Under the pieces are notes generated by a model that saw nothing but the letters and a program-made list of their open reading frames with translations, did no database searches and was not told the DNA's origin. A DNA stretch of 64,000 nt from Herbiconiux aconitum (lineage in GTDB: Bacteria; Actinomycetota; Actinomycetes; Actinomycetales; Microbacteriaceae). The position numbers and the translations under genes are program-made. The stretch is taken from contig NZ_JANLCM010000002.1 of NCBI RefSeq assembly GCF_024979235.1, positions 1,488,001 through 1,552,000 of the forward strand, given 5' to 3'. Below are positions 37,350-45,886 of this stretch, one piece after another (positions within the stretch are counted from its first letter, which is position 1; every line of letters begins with the position of its first letter).

Positions 37350-37793
37350 ATGGACCTGAAACTCGAAGTCGTCGTCATCCCGGTCTCCGATGTCGACCGC
37401 GCGAAGGAGTTCTACCAGAAGCTCGATTTCCGTCTCGACGCCGACTTCACGGTGAAGCCGGGGTATCGCGTGGTGCAGTTGACGCCCCCGGGCTCACTCG
37501 CCTCCATCATCTTCGGTGAGGGGCTGAGCTCGGCGACACCGGGATCGGTGGAGGGCTTGCAGGTCGCCGTGACCGACATCCTGGAAGCCCACGATTGGCT
37601 CGCCGAGCGTGGCGTCGACGTGAGCGAGGTCTTCCACGACGAGACCGGAGTCTTCCACCATGCCGGCACCGTGGGACGGGTGTCCGGCCCTGACCCCGCA
37701 CGGGCGAGCTACGGCTCGTTCCTCTCCTTCGAAGATCCCGACGGCAACGGCTGGATCGCGCAGGAGCTCACCACGCGTCTGCCGGGTCGTTGA
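37350..37793 (+). CDS. VOC-superfamily (glyoxalase-like) protein
   Basis: 147 residues from the ATG behind ggagagga; an upstream in-frame extension is not supported. LEVVVIPVSDVDRAKEFYQKLDF is the opening VOC beta-alpha motif, and ASIIFGEGLS, VTDILEAHDWLAERGVDV and YGSFLSFEDPDGNGWIAQEL complete the fold; the last is a typical Glu-containing end. It could bind or modify a small toxic compound. Its stop is next to the following small gene, and it diverges from the UvrA-like gene. Confidence 0.88.
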   Translation: MDLKLEVVVIPVSDVDRAKEFYQKLDFRLDADFTVKPGYRVVQLTPPGSLASIIFGEGLSSATPGSVEGLQVAVTDILEAHDWLAERGVDVSEVFHDETGVFHHAGTVGRVSGPDPARASYGSFLSFEDPDGNGWIAQELTTRLPGR

Positions 37794-37795
37794 TC

Positions 37796-37984
37796 ATGGC
37801 CGACAACAACGCGATCCTGCTCGAGCTGCTGAAGAACGCAGCCGCTGCGCACGGCATCCACGAGAAGGACGATCTCGGCGGTGTCTTCGACGAGCAATGG
37901 CCCGAGTGGTATGCCGCGCACATGACCCAGGCCCTGAAAGACGAGGGCTACACCATCGCGCCGCTCGCGGCGGACGCGAACTGA
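37796..37984 (+). CDS. Small conserved-looking protein, 62 residues
   Basis: From the ATG just after the VOC stop the product begins MADNNAILLELLKNAAAAHG; a TTG two codons earlier would overlap the stop. It is acidic, helical and soluble (HEKDDLGGVFDEQWPEWYAA, HMTQALKDEGY). No family is recognised here. Tight spacing to the VOC gene implies joint expression and perhaps a shared role. Confidence 0.7.
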   Translation: MADNNAILLELLKNAAAAHGIHEKDDLGGVFDEQWPEWYAAHMTQALKDEGYTIAPLAADAN

Positions 37985-38011
37985 CGAGAAGCAAGGGAAG
38001 AAGGCGACATC

Positions 38012-38569
38012 ATGGGATTCGTCGACCGCATCCTGGGCCGCAACCACGATCTCGAAGAGAACAGGCCCGCGCCCCACGCCGACGCCCCCGAGGCGAAGCC
38101 CGCCGACGAGCGGGCTGTGGCGGAGTATGAGCGGCTGCTCCGCACCGCGCCGCCCGAGACGATCGAGAAGGTGCACGTCGAGGCCTTCGCGAGGCTCACG
38201 CCCGAGCAGCTCGACATCCTGTACGACCGCTTCACCGCGAACGCGTCGACGGCCGAAGACCGGCCGGCGGATGCGCGACCAGCCACGCTCGCGAAGACGG
38301 CCACCCAGGTCGAGCAGAAGAAGCCGGGCACGCTCCAACGGGTGATGGGCGATGACGCTTCGGCGAGCACGCTCAACACCTACGTCGGGCTGTCCATCCT
38401 CGACACCGTGATCTGGTATTCGATCGCGTCGACGCTGTGGACCGGGTTCGATCAGGGCGCCGGCGGCGAAGGTGGAGATGTCGGCGACGACGGGGGCGAT
38501 GACGGCGGCAATGCCAGCCAGGCTTCCGACGGCTTCGACGGTTTCGGCGGCAGCGGGTTCGACTTCTGA
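38012..38569 (+). CDS. Hypothetical protein with Gly/Asp-rich C-terminus
   Basis: 185 residues. The N-terminus is charged and helical (MGFVDRILGRNHDLEENRP), the middle contains ETIEKVHVEAFARLTPEQL and a conserved-looking hydrophobic patch (TYVGLSILDTVIWYSIASTL), and the last 40 residues are Gly/Asp repeats ending GGSGFDF. The hydrophobic stretch is short for a membrane helix. It follows the small gene by 27 bases. Function unknown. Confidence 0.7.
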   Translation: MGFVDRILGRNHDLEENRPAPHADAPEAKPADERAVAEYERLLRTAPPETIEKVHVEAFARLTPEQLDILYDRFTANASTAEDRPADARPATLAKTATQVEQKKPGTLQRVMGDDASASTLNTYVGLSILDTVIWYSIASTLWTGFDQGAGGEGGDVGDDGGDDGGNASQASDGFDGFGGSGFDF

Positions 38570-38580
38570 GCAGCCTCGCA

Positions 38581-38625
38581 TAGTTGACGCGTCAATTAAA
38601 AGGAGTATGATTGACGCGTCAACTA
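38581..38625 (+). promoter_or_regulatory. Promoter with two nested palindromic operators
   Basis: Two copies of the perfect palindrome TTGACGCGTCAA (38584 and 38611) sit 27 bases apart. As a larger unit, tagttgacgcgtcaat and its exact complement (38581-38596, 38610-38625) form a 16-base inverted repeat around 13 bases. TTGACG (38584) and TATGAT (38606) are separated by 16 bases, giving a near-consensus promoter. The left palindrome covers the -35, and the right one covers the expected start point. The flavin monooxygenase gene starts at 38640 behind ggagg. A bound repressor should block it completely. Confidence 0.85.
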
Positions 38626-38639
38626 CATGGAGGCGTTCC

Positions 38640-39704
38640 GTGACAAGCACCCCGGGCCCCGACGGCCCCTTTCCCCTCATCCTCGGTCTCGACACCTTCG
38701 GCGACGTTCCGTTCGACGACACCGGTCGACCGGTCAACCACGCCCAGACCATCCGCTTCCTGATCGAGCAGGGCATCCTGGCCGATCAGGTCGGCATCGA
38801 CTTCTTCGGCATCGGCGAACACCACACCGACGACTACCCGCTCTCGGCCGGCGACGTCGTGCTGGCCGGCATCGCGACCCGCACCGAGCGCATCCGCCTC
38901 GGTTCGGCCGTCACCGTGCTGAGCTCCGACGACCCGGTGCGCGTCTTCCAGCGCTACTCCACGCTCGACGCCATCTCCGGCGGCCGCGCCGAGGTCATCC
39001 TCGGGCGCGGTTCGAGCATCGACTCCTTCCCCCTGTTCGGTTACGAGCTCGGCGACTACGAGGTGCTCTTCGAGGAGAAGACCGCCCTCTTCGCCCAGCT
39101 CCTCCGCGGCGGGCCGGTCACCTGGAGCGGCACCACGCGCGCTCCTCTTCGCGACCAGGATGTCGTGCCCCACCTCGAAACCGGCACCCTGCCCGCCTGG
39201 ATCGGTGTCGGGGGCAGCCCGCAATCGGTCATCCGTGCCGCTCGCCTCGGATTCAACCTGATGCTCGCCATCATCGGTGGCCCGCCGGCACGCTTCCAGC
39301 CCTTCTCCGCGCTCTACCGTCAGGCGCTCGACCAGCTCGAGCAGCCGCAGCTGCCCATCGGCGTCCACTCCCCCGGGCACGTCGCGCCCACCGATGCCGA
39401 AGCCGTGGAGGAGTTCTGGCCCCGCTACCTCGAGGTCATCAAGCACGTCAGCAAGACGCGCGGTTTCGCGGTGCCGACCCGGGCGATGTTCGAACAGGAG
39501 ATCGGGCCCGACGGGGGTCTCTACGTCGGCTCGCCCGAGACGGTCGCCCAGAAGATCGCGTCGAACCTGGTGGCCCTCGATGCCACCCGCTTCGAGATGA
39601 AGTTCGGTATGGGCGGTCTCTCGCAGAGCTCGGTGCTGCGCAACATCGAGCTCTACGGCACGCAGGTCGTGCCGCGCGTGCGCGAACTGCTCGCCGACCG
39701 CTGA
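38640..39704 (+). CDS. LLM-class flavin-dependent monooxygenase
   Basis: 354 residues from the GTG six bases after ggagg. The luciferase-like barrel is shown by FPLILGLDTFGDVPF, GIDFFGIGEHHTDDYPL (the GEHH motif), RIRLGSAVTVLSSDDPVRV and GRAEVILGRGSS. These enzymes use FMNH2 supplied by a separate reductase to oxidise small organic molecules; the substrate is not predictable. The promoter carries twin operators, so expression is probably induced by a specific chemical. A sulfonate-type ABC importer lies nearby, but not in the same transcript. Confidence 0.9.
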   Translation: MTSTPGPDGPFPLILGLDTFGDVPFDDTGRPVNHAQTIRFLIEQGILADQVGIDFFGIGEHHTDDYPLSAGDVVLAGIATRTERIRLGSAVTVLSSDDPVRVFQRYSTLDAISGGRAEVILGRGSSIDSFPLFGYELGDYEVLFEEKTALFAQLLRGGPVTWSGTTRAPLRDQDVVPHLETGTLPAWIGVGGSPQSVIRAARLGFNLMLAIIGGPPARFQPFSALYRQALDQLEQPQLPIGVHSPGHVAPTDAEAVEEFWPRYLEVIKHVSKTRGFAVPTRAMFEQEIGPDGGLYVGSPETVAQKIASNLVALDATRFEMKFGMGGLSQSSVLRNIELYGTQVVPRVRELLADR

Positions 39705-39707
39705 GCC

Positions 39708-40634
39708 CTACTTGCGCGGGCCGCCCATCACCCTCACGGTTCCGGTGCGGCCCGCGATGGCGGTGAGCACGGCCGGTCGCGCCGCGATCCACGCCGCCGC
39801 CAGCACCACGAGCGAGGCGGCGAAGATCCAGAATCCGGCCCATCCGGTGTCGTCACTCGCCGCGTACATCGCATTGAGGTTCTCGAGCGCGCCGGTGGCG
39901 AGCACCAGGGTCACGTGCACCACCACGAAGGCGACGAAGTAGATCATCACCAGGAAATGGATGGTGCGCGCGAGCCGCGTGGGGAACACCCGGTCGAGCG
40001 GTCGCAGCCGCGCGGCGAATCCGGGGGCGATCCGGATGCCCGTGATCAGCGCGAGCGGCGCCGCCAAGAACACCGTGGCGAAATAGCTCAGCAGCTGCAG
40101 GCTGTTGTAATTCACCCAGGCGTGCTCGGTGGGCCAGTTCAACGAGAGGTACTGCAACCCGGCCGACACGGCGTTCGGGATGACGCCCCAGCTGGTCGGC
40201 ACGATGCGCATCCACTGCCCGGTCGCGAACAACAGCACCACGAAGACGACGCCGTTCAGCACCCAGAACGCATCGACCGAGAGATGGAACCACAACGGCA
40301 GGCCGATGCGCACGGGCGGGTTCTTCGTGCGGAGACGCCCGTCGTTCTTGCGCGTCCAGAACACCGACGGCCGCACACCCTGCCGGATCACCCAACCCGT
40401 GCGCACGATGAACAGCAGGAAGAACATGTTGAGGAAGTGCTGCCAGCCGAGCCAGGCCGGAATGCCCACGGGTGCGCCGTCGGGCAGCGGGGTGTACCCG
40501 GGGTAGCTGGCGAGAAAATCCTGACCGGCGGGCGACGAGCGGATGCCGATGGCCGCGAGCACCGCGATGAGCAGCAGCACGACGAGTGCGGGTGCGATCC
40601 ACACGAGGCGGAACCAGGGGGATCTGTTGCTCAT
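39708..40634 (-). CDS. Cytochrome b561-like membrane protein
   Basis: 308 residues with about six membrane helices. Histidines lie inside helices in the pattern of a di-heme cytochrome b: WQHFLNMFFLL, WFHLSVDAFWVL, and TIHFLVMIYFVAFVVVHVTL. This resembles the membrane subunit of a formate-dehydrogenase- or hydrogenase-type electron carrier, or the b561 family, and would pass electrons across the membrane. No partner molybdopterin or iron-sulfur protein is adjacent. It converges on the monooxygenase gene (stop to stop, three bases). Confidence 0.8.
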   Translation of the reverse strand: MSNRSPWFRLVWIAPALVVLLLIAVLAAIGIRSSPAGQDFLASYPGYTPLPDGAPVGIPAWLGWQHFLNMFFLLFIVRTGWVIRQGVRPSVFWTRKNDGRLRTKNPPVRIGLPLWFHLSVDAFWVLNGVVFVVLLFATGQWMRIVPTSWGVIPNAVSAGLQYLSLNWPTEHAWVNYNSLQLLSYFATVFLAAPLALITGIRIAPGFAARLRPLDRVFPTRLARTIHFLVMIYFVAFVVVHVTLVLATGALENLNAMYAASDDTGWAGFWIFAASLVVLAAAWIAARPAVLTAIAGRTGTVRVMGGPRK

Positions 40635-40653
40635 CGTGATATTAGATTAGCTG

Positions 40654-40686
40654 CCGTGGGCGCCGTGCTTCGCGCGGCGTCCACGG
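40654..40686 (-). terminator. Hairpin after the aldo/keto reductase gene
   Basis: ccgtgggcgccg (40654-40665) pairs with cggcgtccacgg (40675-40686) at 11 of 12 positions. A second small stem, cgccgg with ccggcg, follows at about 40691-40710. Both lie between the leftward reductase gene and the leftward cytochrome gene. Confidence 0.6.
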
Positions 40687-40712
40687 GCGTCGCCGGCCCC
40701 TGCCCGGCGCCG

Positions 40713-41642
40713 CTACGGGAGGATGTGGCCGGCGGCTCGGAAGAGGCGGTACCACTCCTCGCGGGTGAGACGCACGTCGGAGCCGGCCGCCGAGTCGGCC
40801 ACGCGCTGCGGGTTGGTGGTGCCGAGCACCACTTGCATCTGCGCGGGGTGACGGGTGATCCAGGCCACCGCGATGCCGGTCGGCGTCACGTCGTAGGTGG
40901 CGGCCAGCTCGTCGAGCACATCGTTCAGCTCGGCGTAATTCTCGCGGTCGCCGAGGAACACCCCGTCGAAGAAGCCCTTCTGGAACGGTGACCAGGCCTG
41001 CAAGGTGATGTCGTTCAACCGCGAGTAGTCGAGGATGCCGTTGTCGCGGTCGATCGACTGATCGAGACCACCCATGTTGGCGGCCACACCCGCGGCGATG
41101 AGCGGCGCGTGCGTGATGCTCAGCTGCACCTGGTTCACCACGAGCGGCTGCCGCACGAAGCGCTTCAGCAGCTCGATCTGGCCCGGCGTGTGATTCGAGA
41201 CGCCGAAATGGGCGACCTTTCCGGCGGTCTGCAGCTCGTCGAAGGCGGCGGCGACCTCCTCGGGCTCCACCAGGGTGTCGGGGCGGTGCAGGAGCAGGAG
41301 ATCGAGGTACGGGGTCTTCAGGGTGGCGAGCGATTCATCCACCGTGCGCAGGATGTGCTCCTTCGAGAAGTCGAAGGAGCCGTCGCGGATGCCGACCTTG
41401 CTCTGGATGACGACCTGCTCGCGCTCGGCGGGGCTGAAGGTGACGGCGTCGCCGAAGCGGGTCTCGCACCCGTGCCGCACGTCGCCGTAGATGTCGGCGT
41501 GGTCGAACACGTTCACCCCGGAGTCGCGGGCGGAGCCGACGAGAGCGCGGATCTCCTGATCGCTCAGCGGAGTGATCCGCATGAGTCCCAGGATGACGTC
41601 GGAGACCGTGAGGTCGGTGTGCGGCAAAACGAAAGTCTTCAT
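40713..41642 (-). CDS. Aldo/keto reductase
   Basis: 309 residues from the ATG beginning MKTFVLPHTDLTVSDV. The AKR catalytic set is present: Asp/Tyr in NVFDHADIYGD, Lys in VVIQSKVGIRDG and His in LLLLHRPDTLVEPEEV. QAWSPFQKGFFDG and VVLGTTNPQRV resemble the YdhF subgroup. The enzyme reduces carbonyls with NADPH in the cytoplasm; no substrate is indicated. It is divergent from the ABC importer. Confidence 0.9.
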   Translation of the reverse strand: MKTFVLPHTDLTVSDVILGLMRITPLSDQEIRALVGSARDSGVNVFDHADIYGDVRHGCETRFGDAVTFSPAEREQVVIQSKVGIRDGSFDFSKEHILRTVDESLATLKTPYLDLLLLHRPDTLVEPEEVAAAFDELQTAGKVAHFGVSNHTPGQIELLKRFVRQPLVVNQVQLSITHAPLIAAGVAANMGGLDQSIDRDNGILDYSRLNDITLQAWSPFQKGFFDGVFLGDRENYAELNDVLDELAATYDVTPTGIAVAWITRHPAQMQVVLGTTNPQRVADSAAGSDVRLTREEWYRLFRAAGHILP

Positions 41643-41705
41643 GACTCCATTCTGGCCCGCCCGGATGCGGTGCTCCTGACCGCGCATCCGACCACCGAGC
41701 GAATA

Positions 41706-41718
41706 TTACGTTGCGTAA
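41706..41718. promoter_or_regulatory. Small palindrome in a divergent promoter
   Basis: ttacg-ttg-cgtaa, a perfect five-base inverted repeat, lies in the 145 bases between the aldo/keto reductase and the ABC importer starts, in an AT-rich patch. Likely a regulator site, identity unknown. Confidence 0.35.
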
Positions 41719-41787
41719 CGCGCCGATGTGACCGGGCGGCAGGCACTCATTACGGTGGCCACAGACATCTATTGGCGAGGGGGGACC

Positions 41788-42633
41788 GTGGCACTGACAC
41801 AGGCACCCCGGCTCACCCGGTCGACCCACGTCACCGAACGCGCCTTCGGCGTGGAGTTCCGCGACCTCGGCCGAAGCTTCCCGGCGCCCAAGAAGCGCGG
41901 CGTCGAGACGAGCGTGCTCGGCGAGGTGACACTGCGTATCGAGCCCGGTGAGATCGTCGCGATCCTCGGCCCGAGCGGCTGCGGCAAGTCGACCCTGTTG
42001 CGGATCGCGGGCGGACTCGACCGCCCGACCAGCGGGTCGGTCACGATCGACGGAGCTGCGGTCGCCGAATTCGACCCCCGCTGCGCGATCGGCTTCCAGG
42101 AGCCGCGGCTGCTCCCCTGGCGAACCCTCGAGCAGAACGTGGCACTCGGGTTGCCACGCGGCGGATCGCGCGCCGACGGCCGCGAGATCGTGGCCGAGCT
42201 GGTGTCGCTGGTCGGACTGTCGAACTTCTCCGGGCACACCCCTCGCCAGATCTCCGGCGGCATGGCCCAGCGTGCCTCCCTGGCTCGCGCGCTCGCGCGC
42301 AACCCCGGCGTGCTCCTGCTCGACGAGCCGTTCGGCGCCCTGGATGCGCTCACCCGGCTGAAGATGCAAGACCTCCTCCTCGAGGTGCACGCCGCCGCCC
42401 CCACGACGGTGCTCCTCGTGACGCACGACGTCGACGAGGCCCTGCAGCTGGCCGACCGCGTCATCCTGCTCGGCAAGGGGCCGGATGACGGCGCCAACCG
42501 CATCCAGCAGGTCATCACCGTTCCAGGCGCACGCCCCCGTGATCGGGGCTCGGCCGAGCTGGCGGAGCTGCGCGCGCAGCTGCTCGGCGGCCTCGGCATC
42601 GAGCGGCACGCCTCGGGCGACGAACTCCCCTGA
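41788..42633 (+). CDS. ABC transporter ATP-binding protein, sulfonate/nitrate/taurine type
   Basis: 281 residues from the GTG preceded by gcgagggggga; the open frame extends 20 codons upstream without support. Walker A is LGPSGCGKSTLLRIAGG, the Q-loop is GFQEPRLLPWRT (typical of SsuB/TauB/NrtD), the signature is ISGGMAQRASLARAL and Walker B is LLLDEPFGALDAL. It energises uptake with the binding protein and permease downstream. An N-terminal extension of about 20 residues precedes the domain. Confidence 0.92.
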   Translation: MALTQAPRLTRSTHVTERAFGVEFRDLGRSFPAPKKRGVETSVLGEVTLRIEPGEIVAILGPSGCGKSTLLRIAGGLDRPTSGSVTIDGAAVAEFDPRCAIGFQEPRLLPWRTLEQNVALGLPRGGSRADGREIVAELVSLVGLSNFSGHTPRQISGGMAQRASLARALARNPGVLLLDEPFGALDALTRLKMQDLLLEVHAAAPTTVLLVTHDVDEALQLADRVILLGKGPDDGANRIQQVITVPGARPRDRGSAELAELRAQLLGGLGIERHASGDELP

Positions 42634-42695
42634 ACATCTCACCCGCACCAGCCGCAGCACCACCACTCACCCACAGCACACCACGAAGGACCACC

Positions 42696-43748
42696 ATGAC
42701 CCGCACCAGACTCCTCCCGATCGCGCTCGCCGCGACCGCCGCCGCGAGCCTCCTGCTCTCCGGCTGCGTCGCGGGCGAGAACCAGGGCAATGCGGCCGCC
42801 GCCGCTCCCGCGGCCTCCGACGGCGCTGCCCCCGTCACCGAGGGCGGCACGCTCAACATCGACTTCGCCACCTACAACCCGCTCAGCCTCGTGATCAAAG
42901 ATCAGGGCTGGCTCGAGGATGCGCTGGCTCCTCAGGGCATCACCGTCAACTGGGTGCAGTCGGCCGGGTCGAACAAGGCCAACGAGGCCCTCCGCGCCGG
43001 AGCGATCGACGTGGGATCGACCGCCGGATCGGCCGCTCTGCTCGCCCGCTCCAACGGCTCCCCCATCCAGGTCATCGACATCTTCTCGCAGCCCGAGTGG
43101 TCGGCGCTCGTGGTGCCGGCCGGATCGCCGATCACCTCGGTGGCCGACCTCAAGGGCAAGCAGATCGCGGCCACCAAGGGCACCGACCCCTACTTCTTCC
43201 TCATTCAGGCGCTCGAGGCGAACGGCCTCAGCGCCGACGACGTGACCGTGCAGAACCTGCAGCACGCCGACGGCTGGGCAGCACTGCAGAACGGTTCGGT
43301 CGACGCCTGGGCGGGCCTTGACCCCATCATGGCCGGCGCCGAGCAGTCCGGTGCGCAGCTGCTCTACCGCAACGTCGACTTCAACAGCTACGGCTTCCTC
43401 AACGCCACCGAGGACTTCATCAAGAACAAGCCGGATGTCGCCCAGACCGTCGTGAACGCCTACGAGCACGCCCGCGCCTGGGCCGAGGAGAACCCCGACA
43501 AGACCGCAGCGATCTTGGCCGAGGTGGCCGGACTCGACCCGGCCGTGGCCACCAAGGTCATCACCGAGCGCACCAACCTCGACGTCGACAACGTGCCTGG
43601 CGACGCGCAGGTCTCGGTGCTCAAGACGATCGGCCCGCTCTTCGTCGAGACGGGCGATGTGGCCAACCAGGGCCTGATCGACGATGCCCTCGCCGGCATC
43701 GTGAACGACGAGTTCGCCACCAAGGCCGACCCGACCGCGATCGGCTGA
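42696..43748 (+). CDS. ABC transporter substrate-binding lipoprotein (SsuA/TauA-like)
   Basis: 350 residues. The signal peptide ends in LLSGC, a lipobox. The mature protein has a NMT1/SsuA-type fold: LNIDFATYNPLSLVIKDQGW, INVGSTAGSAALL-like IDVGSTAGSAALLAR, and AATKGTDPYFFLIQALEANG. Binding proteins of this class take up alkanesulfonates, taurine, nitrate or thiamine precursors; the sulfonate group is the best guess. It follows the ATPase gene by 62 bases. Confidence 0.9.
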   Translation: MTRTRLLPIALAATAAASLLLSGCVAGENQGNAAAAAPAASDGAAPVTEGGTLNIDFATYNPLSLVIKDQGWLEDALAPQGITVNWVQSAGSNKANEALRAGAIDVGSTAGSAALLARSNGSPIQVIDIFSQPEWSALVVPAGSPITSVADLKGKQIAATKGTDPYFFLIQALEANGLSADDVTVQNLQHADGWAALQNGSVDAWAGLDPIMAGAEQSGAQLLYRNVDFNSYGFLNATEDFIKNKPDVAQTVVNAYEHARAWAEENPDKTAAILAEVAGLDPAVATKVITERTNLDVDNVPGDAQVSVLKTIGPLFVETGDVANQGLIDDALAGIVNDEFATKADPTAIG

Positions 43749-43762
43749 GAGAGCGCGTCCGG

Positions 43763-44596
43763 ATGATCGACACGAGCTTCGGCACCCCGATCGGCAACGC
43801 GCCGGCCGTCGCCGTGCCCATCAACCGTGCGCCCCGCCCCGGCGGCCGCCGCTGGGTGGTCGCCGTCGGCGGCGCCCTGCTGCCGTTGCTGATCCTCGTG
43901 GTGTGGCAGGTCGTCACAGCCACCGGCATCGCCTCGACGTCGCAGCTGCCCTCCCCCCAGATGGTGTGGGAGGCGGCGGTCGATCTCGCGCAGCGGGGCC
44001 TGCTCTGGCAGTACGTCGCCATCTCCACCCAGCGCGTGGTGATCGGGTTCCTGATCGGCGCTGCCCTGGGGCTCGCGCTCGGGGCCGTGGTGGGCCTGTC
44101 GCGCTTCGCCGACATCCTGCTCGCTCCGACGCTCGGAGCGATCCGGGCCGTGCCGTCGCTGGCGTGGGTGCCGCTGCTCATCCTCTGGTTCAAGATCGGC
44201 GAGGAGTCGAAGATCATCCTCATCACGATCGGCGCCTTCTTCCCCGTCTACACCACCGTCGCGGCGGCCCTCCGGCACGTCGACCGGCAGCTCGTCGAGG
44301 CGGGTCGTGCCTTCGGCTACCGCGGGGTGCGCCTGTTCCTCACGGTGCAGCTGCCCGCGGTCATCCCCTCGGTCGCGTCGGGCCTGCGCCTCGCGCTCGC
44401 TCAAGCGTGGCTGTTCCTGGTGGCGGCGGAGTTGATCGCGGCGTCGATGGGGTTGGGCTTCCTGTTGTCGGATTCGGGCAACAACGGTCGCATCGACCGC
44501 ATCTTCCTCGCCATCATCCTGCTCGCCGTGCTCGGCAAGCTGACCGACTCCCTTCTCGCCCTCTTCGAACGCTGGGCCGTCAGGAAGTGGGCCTGA
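43763..44596 (+). CDS. ABC transporter permease (SsuC/TauC-like)
   Basis: 277 residues with six predicted membrane helices. LGAVVGLSRFADILLAPTLGAIRAVPSLAWVPL and FPVYTTVAAALRHVDRQLVEAGRAFGYRG are the usual coupling-loop region (EA-x-x-G-G-type). It completes the importer begun at 41788. The order ATPase-binding protein-permease, all on one strand, is a complete transporter. It ends 25 bases before the convergent Asp23-locus gene. Confidence 0.91.
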   Translation: MIDTSFGTPIGNAPAVAVPINRAPRPGGRRWVVAVGGALLPLLILVVWQVVTATGIASTSQLPSPQMVWEAAVDLAQRGLLWQYVAISTQRVVIGFLIGAALGLALGAVVGLSRFADILLAPTLGAIRAVPSLAWVPLLILWFKIGEESKIILITIGAFFPVYTTVAAALRHVDRQLVEAGRAFGYRGVRLFLTVQLPAVIPSVASGLRLALAQAWLFLVAAELIAASMGLGFLLSDSGNNGRIDRIFLAIILLAVLGKLTDSLLALFERWAVRKWA

Positions 44597-44621
44597 CAGA
44601 GCCCCAGCACGGGGGGCCGCC

Positions 44622-45227
44622 TCACTGCAGGCGCGTGGTGGAGGTGACGCGGGAGCGGAATCCGCCACTGATGTGCACGAGGGCGGGCAGCTGCCGCCCG
44701 AGCAGTTCGTCGAGCGCGACGACGGCGTCCTCCACGATCATCGCGGCATCGCGGGGCGAGACACCGCGTCGGCACGTGACCGAGACCTTCAGCACCGGCG
44801 TTCGCCGCACGCGGTAGGTCGAGACGTGCGAAGACACGAATTCCGGCCGCGCACCGACGACCTCCTGCAGCATCTGCTGCGCCACCGACGATTCGACGAC
44901 GGTGCGGCCGTGGTCGCTGGGGCGCTCGTCGAGCACGATCCCGGTGTGGCCCCGGCCCTGTCGCGCGATGAACACGATGAGCAGGATGATCGCGACGACC
45001 ACGAGCACCAGGATCGCGGGCAGGATCCAGCTCACCCCGGTGTCGCCGAGAGGGGTCTCGGCCAACCAGGCCGACATCTGCTCGGTGAGCCGCCCGCCGA
45101 TGTCCTTCCCGGCGTCGCGCAGCGCGGGCACGAGCACCACGGCTGCCGCGCCGGCTCCGACGACGAGCAACAGCAGCCCGACGAGCAGGATCAGGAGGCG
45201 GTTCGCGCCCCGGTTGGTGCTGTTCAT
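44622..45227 (-). CDS. Two-helix membrane protein of the Asp23 locus (AmaP-like)
   Basis: 201 residues. Two membrane segments at about 8-34 (LLILLVGLLLLVVGAGAAAV) and about 66-88 (LPAILVLVVVAIILLIVFIA) flank an extracytoplasmic loop, and the C-terminal half is a cytoplasmic alpha/beta domain. This layout recalls AmaP, the anchor of the Asp23 envelope-stress protein in Gram-positives, and DUF6286-type proteins of actinobacteria. Its ATG overlaps the previous stop by four bases. It closes the five-gene operon read leftward from 46906. Confidence 0.75.
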   Translation of the reverse strand: MNSTNRGANRLLILLVGLLLLVVGAGAAAVVLVPALRDAGKDIGGRLTEQMSAWLAETPLGDTGVSWILPAILVLVVVAIILLIVFIARQGRGHTGIVLDERPSDHGRTVVESSVAQQMLQEVVGARPEFVSSHVSTYRVRRTPVLKVSVTCRRGVSPRDAAMIVEDAVVALDELLGRQLPALVHISGGFRSRVTSTTRLQ

Positions 45228-45886
45228 GCGCCGATCCTTCCGTCGTCTGCGATCCGCACCCGCGGCGAAACGGTGGGACGGAGTTCGTAACTGTCGAGCT
45301 GCGCCGAGACGACCTCCGCCACGACGCCGCGATCGACGGGGATGCCCGACGTCGGCGTGAGATGAACGACGGCCTGTCGGTGCGACACCGAGACCGACGC
45401 GTTGTCGGGGTCGACATTGCCCGCGATGGAGGCGTGCCGTGCCAGCGCCGACGCGATCACTTCGTTGTCGGCCACGACCACGGTGCGGTTCGAGGCGAGG
45501 CGATGCCGCGCCCGGCGACCGGGCGAGACCGCCGCGACGACCAGCAGCACGCCGACGATCGCCGCAAGGACGCCGGCCGTGGCCACGATTCCCGAGGGAG
45601 CGTCGGCGATGTTCGCCAGCGACGCGAACATGTCCCGCGGGGCGACCAGGAGTGCCGGTGCACCGAGCAACGCGATCACGATCTCCGTGCCGACCCAGGC
45701 GAGCGACACGATGAGCAGCACGGCCAGCACGATGGCGAGCAGGGAACGGGGCGAGTGGGTCTCCCGCCGAGCGATACGACGGTAGACGCCGGCGAACGAG
45801 GCCGGCACGGCAGGGGCGGGCGATTGCGAGGACGCCCGGCGAGCATCCGTCGACGGCCTCTCGGGCGTGGTCGAGACCGTGCTCAT
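45224..45886 (-). CDS. Membrane protein of the Asp23 locus, DUF6286-like
   Basis: 220 residues from the ATG beginning MSTVSTTPERPS, preceded by gaggagaga. Two membrane helices (about 45-75 and 95-120) and a C-terminal soluble domain of the same type as the downstream protein (RTVVVADNEVIASALARHA, RQAVVHLTPTSGIPVDRGVV) suggest tandem duplication. It probably anchors or partners the Asp23 protein at the membrane. Overlaps both neighbours by four bases. Confidence 0.75.
   Translation of the reverse strand: MSTVSTTPERPSTDARRASSQSPAPAVPASFAGVYRRIARRETHSPRSLLAIVLAVLLIVSLAWVGTEIVIALLGAPALLVAPRDMFASLANIADAPSGIVATAGVLAAIVGVLLVVAAVSPGRRARHRLASNRTVVVADNEVIASALARHASIAGNVDPDNASVSVSHRQAVVHLTPTSGIPVDRGVVAEVVSAQLDSYELRPTVSPRVRIADDGRIGA

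Noticed and set aside
37244..37378. A 45-codon N-terminal extension of the UvrA-like protein
   Set aside because: It overlaps the divergent VOC gene start and lacks UvrA similarity.
38472..38639. Upstream extension of the monooxygenase at 38640
   Set aside because: It would run through the promoter and operator and overlap the previous gene; the GTG at 38640 has a good ribosome site.
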